64,000 bases of DNA, from assembly GCA_011525785.1 (NCBI GenBank), contig WYBT01000056.1:186001-250000 (forward strand), read 5' to 3'. The position numbers were made by a program, and so were the translations under genes. Below are positions 42,202 to 51,731 of the stretch, one piece after another; position 1 is the stretch's first letter, and each line of letters begins with the position of its first letter. Source of the stretch: Planctomycetaceae bacterium (GTDB taxonomy: Bacteria; Planctomycetota; UBA1135; GCA-002686595). The notes under the pieces are model-generated. The model was not told where the DNA came from. It made no database searches and saw nothing but the letters and a program-made list of their open reading frames with translations.

Positions 42202-43227
42202 ATGAGTCGACGCTCGCTCTCCGTTGCCTCGGCGCTGCTGCTCCAAGCTTGGATCACGCCGAGCCCCGCCGGCGACGATCGCACCGCGCTCGTGTTCGAA
42301 CCCTCGGCGGCGACCGAACTCGAGAAGCGCTTCGACTTCGGACTGCGTCTGGAGTGCTGGCCTCGCACGCTCGATCGAGAGGAACTCGTCGCGCAGCTCC
42401 CGCCAGTGCGACTGGAGAACTCGGTGCGCTTCGTCGATCGCTACGCCGCGGTCGCTGGCGGCAAGCCGCTCGACTTCGTCCGCCACTACGAGCAGCTCTC
42501 CGGCCGCTGGTGGTATGGCGACGGCGCGACGGAGATCGACGGCTTCCACGCGTTGACCGGCGCCGACCTGCGCTTCGTGTGGGACTCCGAACTCGGCGAC
42601 TACTCGCGCTCGTGGATGGGCCAGTCGCCGCGATTCAGTGCGCAGTGCCCCACGGAGGACATGGACTTTCGCGGACTGCTGCCCGCCGGCGGCGTGAGCG
42701 TCGGCGACCGTTGGACCGCGCGCGGTCCCGCGTTGATCGACGCGCTCTGGGCGAGCACGGAACTCGGCCTGTGCGGCGCGCCGCAGACCTCGAGCATCGA
42801 GCGGCTCGTCGAAGAAGTGCTCGTGCCGCCGCTGCGCTCCGCGGCTGCTGAGACTGTGCGCATCGAGTGTGAGTACAGCGGCTTGGCCCCAGTGCGAGAC
42901 GGCGATGTTCACCGCATCGCGCTGCGCGTCGACGAGCGCATCGAGCGCGATCTCGCGGAGCTCGCCAACCAGTTCCTCGACGCCGGCAGTTTGGTCGCGA
43001 TGTCCGCGCCCGTGGAGCAGCTCACGACGCGCTGGACGCTAAAGGGCAAAGGCGCGCTCGACTGGGATGCCGGCGGCGGCCACTTCGCACAGTTCGAGCT
43101 GTCGCTCGAAGTCGTGCTCGACGCGCGCTGCACGCTGCGCCTGGGCGACGAGCGCTTCGTCCACGACCTGCGCTGGACTGGGCGAGCGGACTGGTCCGCA
43201 CGCGCGACGCGACGCGCGCTCGATTGA
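42202..43227 (+). CDS. predicted secreted protein of unknown function
   Basis: 341 residues starting at ATG 42202. The first 23 residues are a signal peptide-like stretch (MSRRSLSVASALLLQAWITPS), followed by a soluble body with no recognised motif. There are four Cys residues. The centre has WTARGPALIDALWAS and acidic patches, and the last 100 residues are beta-rich (FAQFELSLEVVLDARCTLRLG). It may be a planctomycete-specific exported protein. It is followed by 257 bp without a clear gene before the next start. Confidence 0.6.
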   Translation: MSRRSLSVASALLLQAWITPSPAGDDRTALVFEPSAATELEKRFDFGLRLECWPRTLDREELVAQLPPVRLENSVRFVDRYAAVAGGKPLDFVRHYEQLSGRWWYGDGATEIDGFHALTGADLRFVWDSELGDYSRSWMGQSPRFSAQCPTEDMDFRGLLPAGGVSVGDRWTARGPALIDALWASTELGLCGAPQTSSIERLVEEVLVPPLRSAAAETVRIECEYSGLAPVRDGDVHRIALRVDERIERDLAELANQFLDAGSLVAMSAPVEQLTTRWTLKGKGALDWDAGGGHFAQFELSLEVVLDARCTLRLGDERFVHDLRWTGRADWSARATRRALD

Positions 43228-43469
43228 ACTCCTCGGGGGCCTCGCGGCGCCCCGAAGCGACCGGGGCGCTTGGACAAGCCGAGTGCGGCGCCGTTCGCTC
43301 TTCGCCGGATCGCAGAAGCGAGTCGTCGACTGCGCAACTCAAGAACTCCGAGCACGTATCGCTTGTCGCGAACCGGACCGCTCCACAGGCGAGTCCAGAC
43401 GCCCGACGTGGGCGGATGGGTGACGACGCAGCTTGCGAGAATCGAGCAACTGAGGTAGTTGTTGGACTC

Positions 43470-43476
43470 AAGGAGA
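43470..43476 (+). promoter_or_regulatory. strong ribosome-binding site deciding the start of the interrupted gene
   Basis: AAGGAGA at 43470-43476, 8 nt before ATG 43485. It fixes the start of the following signal-peptide reading frame, which is in a different frame from the long ORF that follows at 43633. This makes the simple GTG 43633 start unlikely as the natural start. Confidence 0.75.
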
Positions 43477-43484
43477 CCTACTTC

Positions 43485-45393
43485 ATGAAGCTCGTCCGCT
43501 CGTCCGCTCGTCCGCTCGTCCGCTCGTCCGCTCGTCCGCTCGTCCGCTCGTCCGCTCGTCCGCCTCGCGACTGAGCTAGCGTTTCTCTCCGTCCTCGTCG
43601 CGAAGGCGCAGGCCAGTCCACAGGGCTTCACTGTGCACAACATCAGTGGCATGGATGCGCTTGCGATGGATGTGACCATGTCTGCCGGCGGAGAGTTCGC
43701 GTCGGTGAGGACGGTGCGAACGACAATACCCCCTCAGACCGGCAGCGCCGGTGCGGTGTACGCCTGGGATCTGAGCACCAATCCCCCGACACTGCTCATC
43801 AACGCGGCGCCTCATGTCGGGGGCGCGGAGGGCGACGACTGCGTGCGGTTGCTCGGTCCGCATCTGCTGGCTCAGGGCACGTACGAACTCGACGGGGTTC
43901 CCAACGAGATTCGCATGTGGAACTTGGCGCTGACGCCGCCCGGGCTCGTCGGTGTGGCCACAGCACTCAACTCGGATGGCTGGGACTCCGCCGTGGCGTG
44001 GGCTGGCGTCGGCATGGGGCCGGTCGGCGCGGTGAGACACCGCTATGGCGGCGTCTCACTTTGGGATCTGACAACTGGCCTGCCGCTCGCGCCGCAGGCT
44101 TCGTACCAACTGCCCGACATCACAGTCAGCGGTTGCATACTGCCGTCGAGCGTGGCTGGCGAAGTGCGTGGCACGGCGGACTGCATTGCCTTGACTGCCG
44201 GTCGGATCGTGTCGATCGCGAACGAGTGGGACCCCAACCAGATCGCGACCTACCGACACTTCTACTGGGGCGCTGTCGGAATCGCGGAGTTCCAGGGCCA
44301 GCCAGGATGGCCCAAGACGTTCATGACCCAGCCGGACCCGCCCCAATGCCCTCAGCCGCAAGATCCGCAGGTGCTCTGGTACCACTGGGTGCACGACCTT
44401 GCCGTGTCCCCCGACGGTGTCCGAGCCGCGGTCAGCGGCACGGACTGGATCGGGGTCTACAACATCAACCGCGGCTTGCAGATCGGCGTGCGGATGGGCA
44501 CGAGCTATCCGACGCCTTCGTTCTACGGGTCCCAGAGTCGCCAGACCTTGGACTCGGTGGAGATGACCAACGACCGGGTCGTGGTCATTGGCAACGCCTT
44601 TCGTTTCCAGCACCCGTACGACGGGCCGAACTATGGAAACAACCCACCGCCGAACGACAACGAGTCGTTCGAAATCTGCGTGCTGGCGCTGCGCGGCGAC
44701 ACGATCGACGACGAGCGTGTCTGGACGACGAACATGCTCGTGCCGAATCTTCCCTTCCCGGCGCGGGCGCGCGCGTGCGACTTGACGATCACGCCCAATC
44801 AGAGCCGGGCGATCGTTTCGACGCGTCGGGCCACGATCGTCTTCGACCTGACGGACAAGCCGTCGACGATGACACCGCAGGTGCTTCTGACGACGGCGGA
44901 CCCACTCACGTTCACAACCGGCACAGCCTTTCCGAGCGACGTTGTTGCATGCACCGACATGCGGGCGGTCGTCATCGGGCGGCGGCCCAAACCGAGCAAT
45001 CCCGCGATCCTCGAAGGGGTGATCGACGTACTCGACCTGGTCCCGGCACAGCCTGTACCGCCGGCCCCTCCTGTGCTGGCGAGCATCCTGTCGACGGTCG
45101 TGATCGGGGACAGTCACATCCCCACGGATGTGGTGATCACACCTGACGGCAGCAGGGCGATCGTTCGATCCGCCAATCCAAACGTCATCGACACAGACGT
45201 CAACGCATCGCGGCTGACGGTTGTGGAGCTGCTGGGTGGAACCGTGGAGTTCCAAACTGATGCCTCTCATGGGGCGCTCGGAGTTGCGCGAGGCGTCGAC
45301 CACCTCGAGTGCGACAACAAATGGGTGGTTACCGCGGGTGAGTTCTATGCATTCAGCCCCTCGTGCGCTGTTCAGTTTCTGAGGCTGCCCTGA
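43485..45393 (+). CDS. secreted beta-propeller-like protein interrupted in its signal peptide by an 8-bp repeat (OFF in this sequence)
   Basis: Translation from ATG 43485 reads MKLVRSSARP repeats and stops at 43572-43574. The long frame is +1: it reads RLATELAFLSVLVAKAQA, a signal peptide with an AQA cleavage site, then SPQGFTVHNISG and about 590 residues of repeats rich in VSPDG/ITPDGSRAIV turns (a WD40/YVTN-type propeller). With only one repeat unit (CTCGTCCG) the two join as MKLVRLATELAFLSVLVAKA, a normal signal peptide. Nine units give the wrong frame; 1, 4, 7 or 10 units would be in frame. No C-terminal module A or B is present. It precedes the 45395 gene by 1 bp, so both may be co-transcribed. 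Confidence 0.7.
43491..43562 (+). repeat. (CTCGTCCG)x9 perfect octanucleotide tandem repeat
   Basis: Nine identical 8-bp units directly after codon 2 of the 43485 gene. Because 8 is not a multiple of 3, each gain or loss of a unit changes the reading frame. Such simple sequence repeats in 5' coding regions are the classic substrate of slipped-strand phase variation. They are uncommon elsewhere in this window. Confidence 0.95.
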
Positions 45394-45394
45394 G

Positions 45395-47125
45395 ATGAGC
45401 ACGAGAGCACGAGCCTCGAGTGTTTCGCTACTGGCGCTGGCCGTCGTCGGCTCGTCGTCCTCTCTGCGAGCGCAGTTCGTCACGCAGGTGAGCACCGACG
45501 GTCGCGGCGTGTCCTGGCCCGAGCACGGGTTCTACGTCGGTCGCGACGGCATGTCGTCGAACGGACGCTGGCTCGTCTATCAGAACTCAGGCGTGGTGTA
45601 TCGCCGCGACCTGTCCACGGGCCTCACCGAGTTGGTGAGCGCTGATTGGCTCACTGGCGCAGGAACGGCTGGCGAAAACGCATCGGTGACCGACGACGGC
45701 CGCTGGGTTTGTTTCGAGACCGACTGGGAAGGCAACGTCCCAGGCGATACGAACTTCGCCTTTGATGTGTTCCTGCGCGACATGGCCAGTGGCGTCACAT
45801 CCCGGATCAACCAGGATCGGTTCGGCGGCCAGACGTGGGGCAATTGCTTCCGCTCGGTGATCAGTCGCGACGGTTCGACGATCGTCTACGAGAGTGACGA
45901 TCCGAACATCGCGCCTGGGGACACCAACTTCTGGCGCGACTTCTTTGCCTACGACGTGGCTAGCGGGGTCACGGAACTCGTGTCCGCAGACCCTACCGGC
46001 GTGCCCGGCCTGATCAATCACGCGAGCTGCGCCTCGTTCTCAGCGCCGTGTCAATGGGCCGGGTCATGCTCCGTCAGCGGCGATGGACGCTTCGTCGCGT
46101 TCATGACCCGCGCCTACAACTTGATTCAGGGCGGGACCGCGCCAGCGAACCTCAACGTCTTCGTTCGCGATCGCGTGACCCAGAGCACCGTCTTGGTCAG
46201 CGCCAACAGTCTTGGGCAGGAAGCGGATGGCCCGAGTTTCGTTCCCGCCATCTCGGCGGACGGTCGGTACGTCGCTTTTCAGAGTTGGTCCTACAACCTG
46301 GCCGGGAGCGGCCTCCTGGATCTCTACGTCCGGGACACGGGCGCTGGCACAACCCACCGCGTTGCCTACAGCGCAAACGGCAGTCTGAACTTCGGCTACT
46401 ACAGGAGAGTGTCAATTTCCGGCGACGGAATGTGGGTGGCCTACAGCGCGACCGCGAGTGATCTCGTTCCGGGTGATCTGAATGGGGCCAGCGATGCGTT
46501 CGCGACGGAATGGCAGTCCGGGACTACACGTCTGCTGAGTCGATCAACGACGGGGCAGGGTAGCGGCGATGGATTCGATCCCGTCGTGATCTCTGGCGAT
46601 GGTTCGCGCACGGCGTTTCTCTCGACCTTTGACGCGCTCGTCGCCGGCCCACCCGACGACAAGATCGACCTCTTCCTGCGCGATGAGCGCGTCCAGTCCG
46701 TGCCCGTGGTCGCCTACTGCACCGCGAAGACGAACTCACTCGGCTGTCAGCCGGCGATGAGCACCTCAGGAATCTGCTCGTTCACGCTCGGCACGCCGTT
46801 CTTCGTCACGTCGCAGTTCGAGCGCAGCCATCAGAGCGCGATGATGGTCTGGAGCACCGCGCCCGCGGCGCAGCCCTTCTCGGGCGGCTTCGTGTGCGTG
46901 CAGTTGCCCATGCAACGCACGCCCCTGCAGGACACCGGCGGACTGTCGGCGGCTAACGACTGTACGGGCACGTGCTCCTACGTCTTTACGGCGCAGTACG
47001 CCCAGAGCCGAGGTTTGAGCCCAGGCTCGACCGTCTACGCCCAGTACTGGACGCGCGACCCCATTGGCGCGGCGGTCCGAAGAGTCAACGCCAGCGACGC
47101 GATCGCCTTCACCTGGGCGCCGTAG
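45395..47125 (+). CDS. secreted PD40 propeller protein with C-terminal module A
   Basis: 576 residues, ATG 45395. The signal peptide (SVSLLALAVVGSSSSLRAQ) is followed by about seven repeats of the form (I/V)SxDGRWVAFxS...NLxxGDTN...DVFLRD..SG.T.LVS, the PD40/TolB-like propeller signature. Seven repeats would make one seven-bladed propeller. Residues 441-576 are module A: YCTAKTNSLGC at the start, GGFVCVQLPMQRTPLQDTGG, an NDCTGTCSYVF segment and YWTRDP near the end. It starts 1 bp after the stop of the phase-variable gene. Function unknown, extracellular. Confidence 0.82.
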   Translation: MSTRARASSVSLLALAVVGSSSSLRAQFVTQVSTDGRGVSWPEHGFYVGRDGMSSNGRWLVYQNSGVVYRRDLSTGLTELVSADWLTGAGTAGENASVTDDGRWVCFETDWEGNVPGDTNFAFDVFLRDMASGVTSRINQDRFGGQTWGNCFRSVISRDGSTIVYESDDPNIAPGDTNFWRDFFAYDVASGVTELVSADPTGVPGLINHASCASFSAPCQWAGSCSVSGDGRFVAFMTRAYNLIQGGTAPANLNVFVRDRVTQSTVLVSANSLGQEADGPSFVPAISADGRYVAFQSWSYNLAGSGLLDLYVRDTGAGTTHRVAYSANGSLNFGYYRRVSISGDGMWVAYSATASDLVPGDLNGASDAFATEWQSGTTRLLSRSTTGQGSGDGFDPVVISGDGSRTAFLSTFDALVAGPPDDKIDLFLRDERVQSVPVVAYCTAKTNSLGCQPAMSTSGICSFTLGTPFFVTSQFERSHQSAMMVWSTAPAAQPFSGGFVCVQLPMQRTPLQDTGGLSAANDCTGTCSYVFTAQYAQSRGLSPGSTVYAQYWTRDPIGAAVRRVNASDAIAFTWAP

Positions 47126-47154
47126 CCAGGCCGGGTTGAATCACTGCAGTCGAA

Positions 47155-47178
47155 GCCCCGCGCAGGTGTGCGCGGGGC
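47155..47178. terminator. bidirectional hairpin between convergent genes
   Basis: Perfect 10-bp stem (GCCCCGCGCA / TGCGCGGGGC at 47155-47164 and 47169-47178) with a GGTG loop. It lies between the convergent genes at 45395-47125 and topA. There is no long T-run, so it is a likely but not proven factor-independent terminator. Confidence 0.65.
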
Positions 47179-47232
47179 GCAGGCCCTCCGCAGTCAGGGC
47201 GAGCTGTCAGAGGCTGACACTGCCACGGCTCA

Positions 47233-49917
47233 TCACTTCGAACGCGCGCGACCGCGCTTCTTCTTCGCCGGCGGGCCGGCGGCGCGGCGTTGCGAGAGCA
47301 GCGAGACCGCGCGCTCGTGGCTCACCGAAGCGGGATCCTCGCCCTTGGGGATGGTCGCGTTGGTCTCGCCGTCGGTCACGTAGGGCCCGTAGCGGCCTTC
47401 CTTGACGACGATCGGCTTCTGCGAAGTCGGATCGGGGCCGAGCACGGCGATCGGCGGCGTCGCGGCGGCCGCGGCGCGCCCGCGGAAGCCCTTGCGCTGC
47501 GGCTCGACGGCGTAGAGCGCCGAGGCCTCTTCGAGCGTGACCGTGAGCAGCTTCGCTTCGGAGTCGAGGCGGCGGTACTCGGGCTTCTCGACGCCTTCGG
47601 GCGGCGCCTTTTCGAGGTACGGCCCGAAGCGGCCGTTCTTCGCGGCGATCGCGCGCCCGTCGCGCGGGTCGGGACCCAGCTGGCGCGGCAGCGAGAGCAG
47701 CTTGAGCGCGTCGTCGAGCGTCAGCCCCTCGGGCTTCATCGACTTGAACAGCGAGGCGCGCTTGGGCTTGGGCGCTGCCGGCGCTTCGTCCGCGGCGGCC
47801 TTCTTCTTCTTGCCCTTGGGCTTGGCGGCCTTCTCTTCAGCGGGCGGATCGTCGCCGAGCTGCACGAAGTAACCGAAGCGCCCGTTGCGCAAGTACACCG
47901 GGCGGCCGTCCGCGGCGAAGCCCAGCGGCGCGGCGGCGCGCTCGGAGGTCGAGAGCAACTCGATGGCCTTCGCGAGCGTCATCTCGTCCGGCGCGAACGT
48001 CGCCGGGATCGTGGCGCGGCTGTCCTTGTATTGGACGTACGGGCCGTAGCGCCCGACGCGCACGACCACCGGCTCGCCCTCGTGGAGCCCGAGCTTGCAC
48101 GAGCCCACTTCGCGCGGGTCGATGCCCTCGCCGCGCGACTTCACCACGCTCTTGAGGCCGGGGTTCTTGCCCGACCAGAAGTCGTTCAGGAACGCGAGGT
48201 GGTCGAGTTCGCCCGACGCGATGCGGTCGAGCTCGGTCTCCATGTCGGCCGTGAAGTGGTAGTCGACGATCATCGGCTCGAGCAGCTCGAGCGTGTGGAC
48301 CACCGCGAACGCCAGCCAGGTCGGGACCAGCGTCTTGTCGCGCGCCACGGCGTACTCGCGCGAGGTGATGGTCTCGATGATCGAGGCGAAGGTCGAAGGC
48401 CGGCCGATGCCGAGCTCTTCGAGGCGCTTGACCAGCAGCGCTTCGGTGTAGCGCGAGGGCGGCGTGGTCTTGTGGCCGCTGGGCGTTGCGTTCGCCACGC
48501 TGGCGCGATCGCCCTTGGCGAGCGGCGGCAGCACCTTTTCGCGCTCGTCGAGCGCGCTCTCGACGTCGTCGCGGCCCTCGACGTACGCGCGGCGATAGCC
48601 TGCGAAGTCGGTCGTGCGGCCGCGCGCCAGCGCCGTGACCGCGCCGAAGCCGGCGGCGTCGGTCGCGAGCGTGGCGGTGACCGAGGTGTAGCGCTCGTCC
48701 GCCATCTGGCAGGCCACGGTGCGCTTCCACACGAGGTCGTACACGCGCGCCTCGATCTCCGAGACCTCGCGCGCGACCTCTTCGGGCAGGCGGAACACCG
48801 AGCCCGCCGGGCGGATCGCTTCGTGCGCTTCCTGGGCGTTTTTTGCGGTGTTTCCGTAGAAGCGCGGGGTCGGCGGCAGGTACTCGGCGCCGTAGCGCGA
48901 GCCGACCAGATCGCGCGCCGCGGAGATCGCCTCGCGCGACAGCGCGGTCGAGTCCGTGCGCATGTAGGTGATGTAGCCGTTCTCGTACAGCCGCTGGGCG
49001 ATGCGCATCGCCTCCTGCGCGCGCAGGCCGAGCTTGCGGCCGGCTTCCTGCTGGAAGGTCGAGGTCGTGAACGGCCCGCGCGGCGAGCTGGTCTTGGCCT
49101 CGCGCTTGACGTCCTGCACGGCGAACTGCGCGTGGCCGAGCGCGGCCGCGAGCTTCTGCGCCGCAGCCTCGTCGAGCACCAGCGCGTCCTTGGACTTGAG
49201 CTGGCCGCGCTCGTCGAATTCCGAGCCGCGCGCGAGCTTGCGGCCGCCGATGCTGGCGAGTTCGGCCTCGAAGCGCGTCGCTTCCTTGGCGAGCTCGAGG
49301 TCGACGTCCCACCAGGCGGCCGAGACGAACGCCATGCGCTCCTTCTCGCGCTCGACCAGCAGCTTGGTGGCCACGCTCTGCACGCGGCCGGCGCTGAGGC
49401 CCGGCGCGATCTTGCGCCACAGGAGCGGCGAGACCTCGTAGCCGTACAGGCGGTCGAGCGCGCGGCGCGCCTCCTGCGCACGGACCAGGCGCATGTCGAT
49501 CTCGCGCGCCGAGTCGACGGCGCGCAGGATCGCAGCCTTGGTGATCTCGTTGAACACCATCCGCTTGACCTCGACCTTGGGCTTGAGCACGTCGAGCAGG
49601 TGCCAGGCGATGGCTTCGCCCTCGCGGTCTTCGTCAGTCGCCAGGTACAGCTGGTCGGCGTCCTCGAGCAGCTTGCGCAGCTTGGCGATGTGGCTCTTCT
49701 TCTCGCTCGAGACGACATACAGCGGCGCGAAGTCGTGCTCGACGTCGATGCCCAGGCGCGCCCAGGGCTCCTTCTTGAGCTTCTCGGGGATCTCGGCCGC
49801 GCTCTGCGGCAGGTCGCGGACGTGTCCGAAGCTGGCCTCGACGACGTAGTCCTTGCCCAGGTAGTCCTTGATCTTCTTCGCTTTGGTGGGCGACTCGACG
49901 ATGACCAGATGCTTCAT
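47233..49917 (-). CDS. topA: DNA topoisomerase I
   Basis: 894 residues; type IA topoisomerase that relaxes negative supercoils. Toprim: LVIVESPTKAKKIKDYLG at the N-terminus and YLATDEDREGEAIAWHL for the acidic DxDxE-like cluster. The active-site Tyr is residue 318 in GYITYMRTDSTALS. The C-terminus has four or more repeats of the topo-C type, each containing GRYGPYV or GRFGPYL (for example VVVRVGRYGPYVQYKDS and AAKNGRFGPYLEKAP), instead of zinc fingers. This Lys/Arg-rich C-terminal form is common in actinobacteria and planctomycetes. It is divergent from the dehydrogenase gene at 50217. Confidence 0.96.
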   Translation of the reverse strand: MKHLVIVESPTKAKKIKDYLGKDYVVEASFGHVRDLPQSAAEIPEKLKKEPWARLGIDVEHDFAPLYVVSSEKKSHIAKLRKLLEDADQLYLATDEDREGEAIAWHLLDVLKPKVEVKRMVFNEITKAAILRAVDSAREIDMRLVRAQEARRALDRLYGYEVSPLLWRKIAPGLSAGRVQSVATKLLVEREKERMAFVSAAWWDVDLELAKEATRFEAELASIGGRKLARGSEFDERGQLKSKDALVLDEAAAQKLAAALGHAQFAVQDVKREAKTSSPRGPFTTSTFQQEAGRKLGLRAQEAMRIAQRLYENGYITYMRTDSTALSREAISAARDLVGSRYGAEYLPPTPRFYGNTAKNAQEAHEAIRPAGSVFRLPEEVAREVSEIEARVYDLVWKRTVACQMADERYTSVTATLATDAAGFGAVTALARGRTTDFAGYRRAYVEGRDDVESALDEREKVLPPLAKGDRASVANATPSGHKTTPPSRYTEALLVKRLEELGIGRPSTFASIIETITSREYAVARDKTLVPTWLAFAVVHTLELLEPMIVDYHFTADMETELDRIASGELDHLAFLNDFWSGKNPGLKSVVKSRGEGIDPREVGSCKLGLHEGEPVVVRVGRYGPYVQYKDSRATIPATFAPDEMTLAKAIELLSTSERAAAPLGFAADGRPVYLRNGRFGYFVQLGDDPPAEEKAAKPKGKKKKAAADEAPAAPKPKRASLFKSMKPEGLTLDDALKLLSLPRQLGPDPRDGRAIAAKNGRFGPYLEKAPPEGVEKPEYRRLDSEAKLLTVTLEEASALYAVEPQRKGFRGRAAAAATPPIAVLGPDPTSQKPIVVKEGRYGPYVTDGETNATIPKGEDPASVSHERAVSLLSQRRAAGPPAKKKRGRARSK

Positions 49918-50216
49918 TGGGGGAGGGGCTTAGCAGTCCGCGCGCCGCCGCCGCAAGGGGGCCGCGCTCGAAATCTTCGTCATCAGGCGCTCCGGCGAGG
50001 CCGGAAGCGACGCCGATAGAGCCCGCTGCCGCGCGTCTTCCCGCGCCTGCGCGAGGCCGCGCGACTTGTCTCGGAAGCGCCCCCGAGGGCCCTTCACCGC
50101 TGTGGAACGCGTCCTTATCCTCTTGCGCCCCTCATTTCCGCCCTCCGAGGTTTCCGCCGCGCCGCTCGCGCGCTCGACGGCCCTCCGCTGATCCCATGCT
50201 CGCGCGCCAATCATCG
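49918..50216. other. divergent intergenic region topA / leucine dehydrogenase
   Basis: 299 bp separating two divergent starts, so both promoters must be here. No confident -35/-10 hexamers, operator palindrome or small ORF was identified. An alternative ATG for the dehydrogenase lies at 50196, in frame. Confidence 0.5.
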
Positions 50217-51266
50217 ATGCAAATTTCCGAGATTCGAGTCGACGGCTACGAGAAGGTCGTCCGCTGCAAGGACGACGCGAGCGGGTTGCACGCCATCATC
50301 GCGGTGCACGACACCACGCTCGGACCGTCGCTGGGCGGGATGCGCATGCTGCCCTACGCGAGCGAGGACGAGGCGCTGTTCGACGTCCTACGCCTGTCGC
50401 GCGGGATGACGTACAAGTCGGCCGTCGCGGACACCGGACTGGGCGGCGGCAAGTCGGTGGTGATCGGCGATCCCAAGCTGAAGTCGCCGGCGCTGTTCGA
50501 GGCCATGGGCGCGTTCGTCGACAGCCTGGGCGGGAAGTACATCACCGCCGAGGACATGAACATCGGCATTTCGGACCTCGACATCGTGCGGCGCAAGACG
50601 CGCTGGGTGACGGGGCTCTCGCTCGAGAACGGCGGCTCGGGCAATCCCAGCCCGTACACCGCGCGCGGTTGCTTCATGGGCATGAAGGCGGTGCTCGAGG
50701 AGGCCTTCGGCTCGGCCTCGTTCGCGGGTCGCCACGTGCTGCTGCAAGGCGTCGGCGCCGTGGGCGGCCGCCTCGCCGAGCTGTGCAAGCAGGCCGGCGC
50801 GCGCGTGACGATCTGCGACATCAACGAGGCGCGCGTGAAGGAGCTGTGCGCCAAGTTCGGCTTCGAGAGCGTGGCGGACGCCAACCACCTGTCGGTCGCC
50901 TGCGACGTCTATGCGCCCTGCGCGCGCGGAGCGACGATCAACGACGCCACGATCCCGCAGCTCAAGTGCAAGGCCGTCGCCGGCTGCGCCAACAACCAGT
51001 TGCTCGAGCCGCGGCACGCCGACGTGCTCAAGGCGCGCGGGATCGTGTACGCGCCGGACTACGTGATCAACGCGGGCGGCATCATCAACGTGTCGATCGA
51101 GCTGGTCCCGGGCGGCTACGACGAGCCCAAGGCGCTGGCCAAGATCGACCGCATCTACGACAACCTGCGCCAGGTGTTCCAGATCGCCCGGGATCAGGGG
51201 GTTTCGACCCATACGGCGGCCGAGCGCCTCGCGGAGCAGCGTCTGGCTGCGGGCCGCCGGCGCTGA
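50217..51266 (+). CDS. leucine/amino-acid dehydrogenase (Glu/Leu/Phe/Val DH family)
   Basis: 349 residues. NAD-dependent oxidative deamination of a branched-chain amino acid is the likely reaction. SGLHAIIAVHDTTLGPSLGGMRMLPY is the conserved N-terminal substrate region; GMTYKSAVADTGLGGGKSVVIGDP has the two lysines, the second being catalytic; ITAEDMNIGISDLD and GRHVLLQGVGAVGGRLAELC is the Rossmann GxGxxG for NAD. APDYVINAGGIINV is also typical. ATG 50217 (MQISEIRV) is preferred to 50196 by family alignment. Leucine versus valine or phenylalanine specificity cannot be told. Confidence 0.87.
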   Translation: MQISEIRVDGYEKVVRCKDDASGLHAIIAVHDTTLGPSLGGMRMLPYASEDEALFDVLRLSRGMTYKSAVADTGLGGGKSVVIGDPKLKSPALFEAMGAFVDSLGGKYITAEDMNIGISDLDIVRRKTRWVTGLSLENGGSGNPSPYTARGCFMGMKAVLEEAFGSASFAGRHVLLQGVGAVGGRLAELCKQAGARVTICDINEARVKELCAKFGFESVADANHLSVACDVYAPCARGATINDATIPQLKCKAVAGCANNQLLEPRHADVLKARGIVYAPDYVINAGGIINVSIELVPGGYDEPKALAKIDRIYDNLRQVFQIARDQGVSTHTAAERLAEQRLAAGRRR

Positions 51267-51731
51267 ACGACGGGCCCGGCGGTCGCTGGCTTCCGCCGCG
51301 ACGCGTCGGGAGCGCTCGCGGTTCCGCGAGAAACTCCGAAGTTGTGTGAAAACCGCGCAACCTTCGGCATCTAGGGAGGACGAACGTGAAGGCGGCGTCT
51401 CCATGCAGCGCCGCTCCACGCGCACCTCCCGCAGCATGTCCGCCCCCCGCCACGCTCCGCGCGAACTCGACCTCGATGCGCTCGCCGCGCTCGCGGTGCG
51501 ACTGACCGCGCGCCTCCTCGAACGCGTGGAGGCGAGCGACGATGCGCCGGTCGGCGGACGCTGCTCGCGCCGATCGCGCCCAAGCCCGCGAGCGATCGCT
51601 CGCCGCACTTTGCGACAACCTGCGCGAAGGCTTCACGGGCTCGGGTAGAGTCTGCCGCGCTGAGCCGTCCCCTCAGGAGCATCGGGGTCGGCAGAAGCGT
51701 CCCCAGCAGGCATTCAGGAGGTCGAGCCGTC
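51267..51731. other. 465-bp gap, no confident gene
   Basis: Fragments of open frame on the plus strand (for example RELDLDALAALAVRLTARLLERVEASDDA around 51455-51545, continuing in another frame) could be a decayed or very short gene, but no family is recognised. An AGGGAGG-like purine stretch lies near 51373-51379. The gap ends with the AGGAGG Shine-Dalgarno (51716-51721) of the next gene. Its promoter is probably within this gap. Confidence 0.4.

Noticed and set aside
43633..45393. Simple start at GTG 43633 for the propeller-like gene
   Set aside because: It would remove the signal peptide that is plainly encoded just upstream, and it has no ribosome-binding site, while ATG 43485 has a strong one.
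51346..51660. Small gene in the 465-bp gap upstream of the 51732 gene
   Set aside because: Plausible helical sequence appears in two frames, but neither has a full start-to-stop reading with a family match.
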